Below are positions 45,821 to 52,045 of a stretch of DNA of 52,045 nucleotides, piece after piece. Below the pieces are notes generated by a model that did not search any database, was not told where the DNA came from, and saw only the letters and a program-made list of their open reading frames with translations. Each line of letters begins with the position of its first letter. Positions within the stretch are counted from its first letter, which is position 1. The stretch is from a virus: IMG/VR virus record IMGVR_UViG_3300010157_000087, positions 1-52,045 of that record, one strand, 5' to 3'. Both the position numbers and the translations under genes were made by a program.

Positions 45821-46453
45821 ATGTTAAAAGCAACCATTATCTATTTGCCCGGGTCAGCAGGAAGCATGCTATACAAAACATTAACGTTGAGTGAAAAAAC
45901 AATCACAGGTACCAAGGGGCAGGATCTTGAAGAGTATAACAAAAAGTTAACTGCTCAGGAAAAATTTACCCGTTACATGACCTGGGATAGTACAGACTGG
46001 AAAACACAAGAAAGAAAAGATCTGTTGAGTTATGCAGATGGTCAAATTGATTTTTACCACTATGAAGATTGTGATCTATGGACCATAGACAGTTGGCATC
46101 CACAGGAGTTTTTCAATCAATATACACAAAAAACCTTGTGGGGAGAAAAGTTTTATGAAAATGTTATTTTGATACAAGTGAGTCTTGAGCACAAGGAATT
46201 TTTACTGGTGAATCAAACTGCCAAAGAGTATAGTCTTGATTTTGACCAAGAATATCAATGCCTTGACCTGCTAACTGGCATGTTTGGCAATATTTTATTG
46301 ACAATACCTTTTGACAGTTTTTTTGTCAAGAACCAATATCTAAATGAAATCGCTCGACTAGACACAGAATTGGATTTGGAATTAGATCTAGATCTAGTGG
46401 GAGATTTGTGGGACCTTTGGTTCAAAGAAAGTTCATTGATATGGAAAAAATAA
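45821..46453 (+). CDS. P-loop, possibly sulfotransferase-like protein
   Basis: The protein has 210 residues from ATG 45821, 4 nt after the radical SAM stop. An upstream in-frame ATG at 45719 is rejected as inside that gene. YLPGSAGSML (residues 8-17) directly after the first strand resembles the PAPS-binding loop of sulfotransferases, and the N-terminus parallels the WYPSGGFGHF protein at 5321. The middle is aromatic and acidic (ADGQIDFYHYEDCDLW). The C-terminus has a striking Leu-Asp run (LDLELDLDLVGDLWDLW). Assignment is tentative because only the loop is recognisable. Confidence 0.5.
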   Translation: MLKATIIYLPGSAGSMLYKTLTLSEKTITGTKGQDLEEYNKKLTAQEKFTRYMTWDSTDWKTQERKDLLSYADGQIDFYHYEDCDLWTIDSWHPQEFFNQYTQKTLWGEKFYENVILIQVSLEHKEFLLVNQTAKEYSLDFDQEYQCLDLLTGMFGNILLTIPFDSFFVKNQYLNEIARLDTELDLELDLDLVGDLWDLWFKESSLIWKK

Positions 46454-47151
46454 AAATACTTTGCCTGGGCAACAGTTCAACTGATACAGTTATTCGATCA
46501 GATCAGGTGGCTCAGCAGTATGCAACTGAATGCAACGGCCTGTTGACTGAACAAGATAACAACATTCAATCTGGATGCTATTATACAGATATCGGAACAG
46601 TCAGAGTAGATTATCTTAGATCAATATGCAAAAGTTTTGATTTGATTGTGTTGTTGGACCAAGATCCTGTGAGTTATGGTCATATAGATTCATTTTATCA
46701 GTCGATGACCACATGTTTATTTTTACAGCATCAACAGCAGGTAATAATTCAATCTCAAAAGCCCTGGTTCTACATAGTCACACATCTTGAACCAACGCAA
46801 CCCAACAGTTCAATAGTACGAGTCAGCAACAATCAAGAACTGTATCAACAGGTAATGATTGCTGATGTGTTCAAAAGAAATCTAGTCCTACAACTGAGCA
46901 AAATTTCCAGCAATACATTTGATGATTTTACAACGTATGTAAATAACATGGTGCAAAAATGCAGAAGTTTAGACTGTAGGTTTGTGATGTTCAGAGCAGA
47001 CCCCCACGAACCAGACCCTGAACTACACTATCATGTGACTAGATTTCTTGTGCAATTTCCTGAATTTGTTTTGTTGACTCCTGATGCGTTTGGAGTGGAT
47101 TCCAATTTAGAAAAAATAATTTTACGACACTGGACAAATCTCTATGAGTGA
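46441..47151 (+). CDS. Unknown protein, possibly SGNH-like
   Basis: The protein has 236 residues from ATG 46441, overlapping the previous gene by 13 nt. It opens with ILCLGNSSTDT, an N-terminal strand and Gly-Asn-Ser-Ser turn that resembles SGNH block I, and contains FDLIVLLDQDPVSYGHIDSF. No block II glycine-asparagine or terminal Asp-x-x-His pair is clear, so enzymatic activity is doubtful. By position it is the third member of a radical SAM, P-loop, SGNH-like series, echoing the block between genes 47 and 46. It is AT-rich. Confidence 0.55.
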   Translation: MEKIKILCLGNSSTDTVIRSDQVAQQYATECNGLLTEQDNNIQSGCYYTDIGTVRVDYLRSICKSFDLIVLLDQDPVSYGHIDSFYQSMTTCLFLQHQQQVIIQSQKPWFYIVTHLEPTQPNSSIVRVSNNQELYQQVMIADVFKRNLVLQLSKISSNTFDDFTTYVNNMVQKCRSLDCRFVMFRADPHEPDPELHYHVTRFLVQFPEFVLLTPDAFGVDSNLEKIILRHWTNLYE

Positions 47152-47311
47152 TTACAAATACAACAGCACATATCTAGTGCGACCTACAGAACTTACTGAG
47201 CGTGAGCGTTTGAATGATTTCCGACAGTTCTATACTCAGTATGATCAACGTAGATCAAAAGACGTTGGCTCAGCATGGTCCAAATTGAAAGAATGGTCCG
47301 ACATATTATGA
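47144..47311 (+). CDS. Small 55-residue protein carrying the radical SAM tail motif on its own
   Basis: ATG 47144 overlaps the previous stop and the frame ends in an ATGA overlap with the next radical SAM gene, so both ends look like coupled real gene ends. It begins MSDYKYNSTYLVRPTEL and then has RLNDFRQFYTQYDQRRSKD, almost identical to the C-terminus of the protein at 44485, followed by a different end (GSAWSKLKEWSDIL). It may be a free-standing docking or substrate-like peptide for the radical SAM proteins, or the remnant of a recombined copy. The sequence cannot decide. Confidence 0.55.
   Translation: MSDYKYNSTYLVRPTELTERERLNDFRQFYTQYDQRRSKDVGSAWSKLKEWSDIL
47210..47250 (+). repeat. Copy 2 of the dispersed repeat
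   Basis: Same 41-bp segment as 45715-45755 with three differences, here inside the 55-residue gene. The copies are in the same orientation 1.5 kb apart, enclosing the P-loop and SGNH-like genes. Confidence 0.85.
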
Positions 47312-48972
47312 AAACACTAGGCACAATAGACCTTGAGCATTTTTCAAAACAAGATTACGATACCGGCAAAAAATGGTTGCGTGATCAATTAAGAAGTTTA
47401 CGAAAAGACCCGTTTGAAACGGATGAAAGAATTGTGGTTGTTCATACTTGGGATTACTACGTAAAAGAACATGAACAAGCAGGGTTGATATTGAAGAATT
47501 TACAAGTGTTACTCAATGAAGAAGATATCTCCTGTTGTTTTGTTCAGTTACAAACCACCAATCCTGACATTGCACAAGAACTCACAGCAATACAAAAAAT
47601 AAATGTAGATTCTAATGCAATAGAATGTGAGATAATCCCCGGCCCATATCATCGGCAGCAGTTGAACCGTTATCCCTACAGTAGAGAGGAAGAATATCAA
47701 TATGGTTCAGCCAATCCAGTCAAAGTAAATCTCGCCAGTTTGTCGCCTGAACAACAGCATTTGTTGAGCCAAAGCAAAACTTTCTGCATGTACCCCTGGA
47801 TACATTTACACGCTTGGCCCAATGGTCAGGCATACCCCTGCTGTCACGCTGAAGGAAATCCACAGTTTGGATCCACTAGAACACAAACACTGGCAGAGAT
47901 TTGGAATGGTCAGCCTATGAAAAAACTACGTCAAGACATGCTGACAGAAACGCCCAATCGCTCATGCACACGCTGTTATGAACAAGAAGAGTCAGGGTTC
48001 TTTTCCGGCAGACAAAGTGCAAACAAGCATCATGGTCATCACGTTGATCGAATTGCACAAACCTTGCCCAGTGGGCAGTTTGACCAGTTTGCAATGACCT
48101 ATTGGGACATTCGTTTCTCAAACCTGTGCAATCTAAAGTGTCGCTCATGTGGGCATATCTTTTCAAGCCAGTGGTATCAAGATCAAGCCAAGTTGGCAGG
48201 TCCTGCATGGAAGGATAGTAACACAGTTCTCAACTACGCAGGACGCACAGAAACAGACATGTGGACACAACTGGAGCCACACCTGGACTATGTGGAGCAA
48301 ATATACTTTGCAGGTGGCGAACCCCTGTTGATGGAAGAACACTACAATATTCTTGAAGAACTTGTGCGGCGCAAACGCTTTGATGTCAGACTGATATACA
48401 ACACAAACTTCACACACACTGATCTTAAAGGACGCTCAGTATTTGAATACTGGCGACAGTTTGAATCAGTGGCAGTGGGTGCCAGTCTAGACGCCATGGG
48501 CACGCCTGCAGAATATATTAGAAAAGGCACACGTTGGTCGGATGTGGTAAAGAATCGTCATAGAATGATTGCCACATGTCCCAACGTAGACTTTTACATA
48601 AGTCCTACACTCAGTATCATGAATGCCTGGCACTTGCCTGATTTTCACAAGGAATGGGTAAGTGCTGGCCTAATTCGGGCGCAGGATTTGAATGTAAATA
48701 TCTTGCAGGATCCTGCATACTACAGAATAGACATTGCACCCGCCGAATACAAGCAAAGATTGGAAGCCAAGTACTTGAAGCATCTAGACTGGATGAGTGA
48801 TCGCGATCCGCTACAACGTGCTACACAGGGATTTCGAAGCGCCATTACCTTTATGAATGCCACAGACAACACACAGTTGATTGATAAATTCTGGCGTAAA
48901 ACACATGAATTAGATAGCATTAGAAATGAATCGTGGCACCATGCTGTGCCAGAATTAGAGGCATTGAAATGA
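47308..48972 (+). CDS. Radical SAM protein with N-terminal SPASM/twitch-like module
   Basis: The protein has 554 residues from ATG 47308 (ATGA overlap); the upstream 47275 ATG is rejected as inside the small gene. Residues 1-160 are an extension with RIVVVHTWDYYVKEHE. The auxiliary module is the clearest here: CMYPWIHLHAWPNG, YPCCHAEGN, TLAEIWNGQPMKKLRQDM and CTRCYEQEESG, that is, the Cys pattern and EIWN element of SPASM domains. The radical SAM motif CNLKCRSC is C274, C278 and C281, with AGGEPLLMEEHY later. The tail ELDSIRNESWHHAVPELEAL ends it. The auxiliary module precedes the barrel. Confidence 0.9.
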   Translation: MKTLGTIDLEHFSKQDYDTGKKWLRDQLRSLRKDPFETDERIVVVHTWDYYVKEHEQAGLILKNLQVLLNEEDISCCFVQLQTTNPDIAQELTAIQKINVDSNAIECEIIPGPYHRQQLNRYPYSREEEYQYGSANPVKVNLASLSPEQQHLLSQSKTFCMYPWIHLHAWPNGQAYPCCHAEGNPQFGSTRTQTLAEIWNGQPMKKLRQDMLTETPNRSCTRCYEQEESGFFSGRQSANKHHGHHVDRIAQTLPSGQFDQFAMTYWDIRFSNLCNLKCRSCGHIFSSQWYQDQAKLAGPAWKDSNTVLNYAGRTETDMWTQLEPHLDYVEQIYFAGGEPLLMEEHYNILEELVRRKRFDVRLIYNTNFTHTDLKGRSVFEYWRQFESVAVGASLDAMGTPAEYIRKGTRWSDVVKNRHRMIATCPNVDFYISPTLSIMNAWHLPDFHKEWVSAGLIRAQDLNVNILQDPAYYRIDIAPAEYKQRLEAKYLKHLDWMSDRDPLQRATQGFRSAITFMNATDNTQLIDKFWRKTHELDSIRNESWHHAVPELEALK

Positions 48973-50228
48973 CAGACCTTGACAAGATAATATCACCAAA
49001 AGATTACAAGACATTTGCCGGTCCAGACTGGCCCAGTTATCAAGACATTCTGTCAGGAATAACTGTTGATGATGTGTCTATTCAGGCCGAAGTGACAGAG
49101 TTTGTGGAAATGATGACACAGACCTATCAAGAAACTGTGCAGGATGGGGCTTTATTAGCACAACGAAATCAACAGCGCCAGGGACAGATATTTTTTAATA
49201 AACAACTACAGGTCTCTCAACGTTGCAATGAACCTTGGGATACAATGAGCATCAATCACAACGGTGACATTTATATATGTAGTTGTTCAAGTTGGCTGCC
49301 AAAACTGGTAGGCAATCTACAACGCACACAGTCAGTATTTGACGCATTGAATTCAGAAATTGCACAGAAAATACGACAAGAAATACACGCCGGTAGATAT
49401 TTTTATTGTAACAATGAGATTTGTAGTTTTTTTCAAAAAATAGACCCCAGCACCTATCAATCCAGACCAGTCGACACCAAACCATTGCCATTTGTGGCCA
49501 ATGATCAGCAGTTGTCAATTGCACAAATACCCAGAAATCTAATTTTTGAATTTGATTATACTTGTAATTTTCAGTGTCCTAGTTGTAGGACGGAATTGAT
49601 AAATCACAACAAACATCATGTGATCAGACCTATCAACAATAACATTGTGAACTGTATCAAGCACCAGATAATTGACCAAATACAGGACCAACCGGTGGAA
49701 ATTCGCTGGTGCGGTGGCGAGCCTTTCATCAGTGAGGCATATCTTGAACTGTTGGAGTATATTATGCAGACTGGTAAATCAAATATTCAGCACATCATAC
49801 AAACCAATGGCAGTTATCTACAGAAAAAATCTAATCTAATTGAAAAACTATTGCCCACACTTGCAGAACTCCGAGTGAGTTTTGATGCAGCCACACCCGA
49901 AACCTACAGTAAAACAAGAGTAAATGGTCAGTGGGACGCACTGTTGGCCAACGTCAGTTGGATCCGAGAAACAATTGACACTGGGCATACCAGCACAGTG
50001 CTCTCTGCGGATTTTGTAGTGCAGGCCGACAACTACAAAGAAATACCCAAATTCATCGAACTCTGTAATAGTATAGGGATTGATAGAATAAACTTTCAAA
50101 AGATGTGGAATTGGGGAACTTGGCAACCAGACATATTTCAAAGTAAAAATATAAATCACAGCAAGCACCCTGATTATGCTGAACTAGTGGCAATACTTAA
50201 ACAGGCCAATATCCCATTGGGATTTTAA
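48969..50228 (+). CDS. Radical SAM protein, variant N-terminal cysteine module
   Basis: The protein has 419 residues from ATG 48969 (ATGA overlap with the previous gene). The N-terminal module differs from its neighbours: CNEPWDTMSINHNGDIYICSC followed by a long gap and CNNEIC, giving five or six cysteines. The radical SAM motif is CNFQCPSC (C199, C203, C206). RWCGGEPFISEAYLELLEYI and LRVSFDAATPETYSKTRVNG are close to classical SPASM maturases and viperin-like barrels. It lacks the group's C-terminal His-Asp-Arg tail and ends shortly after the barrel. It may act on a different substrate from its neighbours. Confidence 0.87.
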   Translation: MTDLDKIISPKDYKTFAGPDWPSYQDILSGITVDDVSIQAEVTEFVEMMTQTYQETVQDGALLAQRNQQRQGQIFFNKQLQVSQRCNEPWDTMSINHNGDIYICSCSSWLPKLVGNLQRTQSVFDALNSEIAQKIRQEIHAGRYFYCNNEICSFFQKIDPSTYQSRPVDTKPLPFVANDQQLSIAQIPRNLIFEFDYTCNFQCPSCRTELINHNKHHVIRPINNNIVNCIKHQIIDQIQDQPVEIRWCGGEPFISEAYLELLEYIMQTGKSNIQHIIQTNGSYLQKKSNLIEKLLPTLAELRVSFDAATPETYSKTRVNGQWDALLANVSWIRETIDTGHTSTVLSADFVVQADNYKEIPKFIELCNSIGIDRINFQKMWNWGTWQPDIFQSKNINHSKHPDYAELVAILKQANIPLGF

Positions 50229-50230
50229 TC

Positions 50231-51442
50231 ATGAACGCACCACATACAAAATTTTGCGTCCTACCGTGGATCAGTCTGGAAGCCAGTCCCATTGGCACTG
50301 TGCGTCCTTGCTGTTTGGCCGATGACGAGATAGTTGACAGCAATAGTGTTAAGTTTAACTTAAAGTCTGCCAATTTCCGAGACATTCAAAACAGTGAGTA
50401 CATGTATCAATTGCGGCAAGCATTCTTAGCCGGTCAACAGCCAGAGACTTGTAGAAAATGCTGGAATGAAGAAGACGCTGGGCGTACCTCAAAACGCATG
50501 CACACGCTAGACAGACTCAAGCACATGGGTATTAGTTCTGAATGGACACAAGAAGCCAAGCCACTCATGTTCTTGGATCTCAAACTGGGCAATATTTGCA
50601 ATTTGAAATGTCGTATATGTGGATCTTGGTCCAGCAGTAGTTTTGCTGTGGAAGAAATAGCCAATTCTTCAGAAGAACACAGTAAAACAAGTTTTGCCTA
50701 TCAGATGCTAAAAGCCGGACGCTGGCCCAGAGAGAATGAGAAATTCTGGACACAAATTGAGTCAGTGGTAGATGACATACGCTATATTGAATTCACTGGT
50801 GGCGAACCATTCATGATTGCGGAACATTTTGAAATGTTGCAGGGCATAGTGGATCGTGGTATTGCACCGCAAGTGGAAATACACTACAATACCAACGGTA
50901 CTCAATGGCCAGTGGCCGCAGAACACATCTGGAAGCATTTCAAAACAGTAGAAATAGCATTTTCAATTGACGACTTGTGCGAAAGATTTGAATACCAACG
51001 CACCGGTGCAAAATGGACAGACGTACAAGAAAATATACAAAGATTCCGTGATTTAAGAAAACGCTACCCCAATATTCAACTGCAATGTTGCTCCACAGTA
51101 AACATATTCAATGTACTATATATTGATCAATTGGCCAACTGGATCGGTGTGCAAGGATTTGACTTTGTGTACTGGAATATCATGCATGATGCACCATATT
51201 TTTCCGTCGCTGCCTTGCCCGACACAGCAAAACAAGTGATTGCTGATCATTTGAATACTGCATTCATGCCAGGCATGTACAAGAAAGATTTTTCAGGCAT
51301 TGTGGATTTTATGATGCAAGGTGAATCAACCGACGGAGTTGAAACATGCAGACAAATGCAAAAACTAGATCACCGGCGTGACCAAAATTTAGCAGATGTT
51401 GCTCCTGAACTAGCCCAATTATTAAATTATGTCAAAACCTGA
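50231..51442 (+). CDS. Radical SAM protein with N-terminal twitch-like module
   Basis: This 403-residue protein starts 2 nt after the previous stop. The module CVLPWISLEASPIG, RPCCLADDE, FRDIQNSEYMYQLRQAFL and CRKCWNEEDAG is at residues of about 9-80. The radical SAM motif CNLKCRIC is C123, C127 and C130, with EFTGGEPFMIAEHFEML and EIHYNTNGTQWP afterwards. FSIDDLCERFEYQRTGAKW is nearly the same as FSIDDVGARFELERGGQW in the minus-strand protein at 6125, making these two close paralogues. The tail QKLDHRRDQNLADVAPELA carries the shared motif. Substrate unknown. Confidence 0.89.
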   Translation: MNAPHTKFCVLPWISLEASPIGTVRPCCLADDEIVDSNSVKFNLKSANFRDIQNSEYMYQLRQAFLAGQQPETCRKCWNEEDAGRTSKRMHTLDRLKHMGISSEWTQEAKPLMFLDLKLGNICNLKCRICGSWSSSSFAVEEIANSSEEHSKTSFAYQMLKAGRWPRENEKFWTQIESVVDDIRYIEFTGGEPFMIAEHFEMLQGIVDRGIAPQVEIHYNTNGTQWPVAAEHIWKHFKTVEIAFSIDDLCERFEYQRTGAKWTDVQENIQRFRDLRKRYPNIQLQCCSTVNIFNVLYIDQLANWIGVQGFDFVYWNIMHDAPYFSVAALPDTAKQVIADHLNTAFMPGMYKKDFSGIVDFMMQGESTDGVETCRQMQKLDHRRDQNLADVAPELAQLLNYVKT

Positions 51443-52045
51443 CACCATGTGCCTAGCACCCTGGGTGCATACATATCTAAGCCCGCAAACCGAGCGCAGA
51501 ATGTGCTGTGCCAGCCGTGAACCTGCACAGAACTTTGAGCAGTACATAGATACTGCATCGGGCACAGGACGTTATATACCCGTAACTCTTGAACAGCACT
51601 GGAATTCAGAACATATGAAATCCGTGCGTCGTAGAATGATGGCTGGAGAAACCTTACCAGAATGTGAAGTATGCAATGACAGACTCCTTAACACTAGCGT
51701 TTACCGCACCTACTTCGATCATTTATTTCAGCACAAACTGCCAGAAGTTTACAGCACAACACTGGAGGATGGTTTCACGACTATGGCTCCTGTATCGTGG
51801 GATTACAGGTTCAGCAACCTGTGTAACTTTAAATGCCGTACTTGCGGAGACATGCTCTCCAGCGCCTGGGAAAGTGAACAAAAAACTCACAACATGGTCA
51901 ACTGGCATGATCCTAAAAACAATTGGATGCGAAACGACATACGCGGAGCAATACAATCATTCCAGCAAGACCAGGTTGAAGCCGAATTCAGTCATGCTGT
52001 GGAACAACACCTGGTAGAAGAAGTATACTGGGTAGGCGGCGAACC
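51429..52045 (+). CDS. Radical SAM protein with N-terminal twitch-like module (partial, cut by right edge)
   Basis: The frame opens at ATG 51429, overlapping the previous gene by 14 nt, and is open to the right edge (about 205 codons). A second ATG six codons on (51447) is also possible. The N-terminal module has CLAPWVHTYLSPQ, RMCCASREP, HWNSEHMKSVRRRMMAG and CEVCND. The radical SAM motif CNFKCRTC is C132, C136 and C139, and the last residues seen are GGEP of the GGE loop. The barrel end and tail lie outside the window. It is the sixth radical SAM gene of the plus-strand series. Confidence 0.85.
   Translation, partial: MSKPDTMCLAPWVHTYLSPQTERRMCCASREPAQNFEQYIDTASGTGRYIPVTLEQHWNSEHMKSVRRRMMAGETLPECEVCNDRLLNTSVYRTYFDHLFQHKLPEVYSTTLEDGFTTMAPVSWDYRFSNLCNFKCRTCGDMLSSAWESEQKTHNMVNWHDPKNNWMRNDIRGAIQSFQQDQVEAEFSHAVEQHLVEEVYWVGGE

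Noticed and set aside
47210-47250. The dispersed repeat as a mobile-element or attachment-site remnant
   Set aside because: The repeat is in frame and codes for the same peptide in both copies, with no inverted ends, transposase or integrase nearby; gene-fragment duplication is simpler.

Overview
The window looks like part of the genome of a T4-like contractile-tailed phage (myovirus). It carries clear relatives of T4 genes 46, 47 and 55 on the minus strand and 53, 5, 25 and 6 on the plus strand, with dense packing, ATGA/TAATG stop-start overlaps and T4-type late promoter motifs. A marine phage is the likeliest setting, because the N-terminal-twitch radical SAM genes and the very large structural proteins are typical of uncultivated marine T4-like phages. 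That is inference; the host cannot be named from the sequence. No tRNA, rRNA, integrase, transposase or CRISPR array was seen.

Layout. (1) 1-9501, minus strand, reading away from a sigma70-like promoter at 9532-9559: gp55 (late sigma factor), gp47 (Mre11-like nuclease), a three-gene accessory block (radical SAM, P-loop/sulfotransferase-like, SGNH-like), gp46 (Rad50-like ATPase), a B12-type radical SAM gene, a small unknown gene, and a radical SAM gene cut by the left edge. (2) 9615-37076, plus strand: baseplate and tail module with two hub-associated unknowns, gp53, the gp5 spike without a lysozyme domain, gp25, gp6, one giant 4176-residue protein with an internal seven-bladed FG-GAP propeller, and a set of distal tail or fibre genes, one ending in an intramolecular-chaperone (peptidase G2-like) domain. 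A strong intrinsic terminator at 37091-37126 closes it. (3) 37138-52045, plus strand: an accessory region of five glycosyltransferase-like genes, SGNH-like and sulfotransferase-like genes, several very small genes, and six radical SAM genes, the last cut by the right edge.

How the parts may work together. gp46/gp47 process DNA ends for replication and recombination. gp55 redirects host RNA polymerase to TAAATA-core late promoters, which are visible before several tail genes. The tail module builds the baseplate and host-contact apparatus. The accessory genes (nine radical SAM proteins in all, beside sugar- and sulfate-transfer-like enzymes and SGNH-like proteins) look like a modification system, perhaps for a surface glycan, a virion protein or a small peptide. 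The substrate is not visible and this reading is a hypothesis. The same order of fold types (radical SAM, P-loop, SGNH-like) appears to occur twice, once between genes 47 and 46 and once at 44485-47151.
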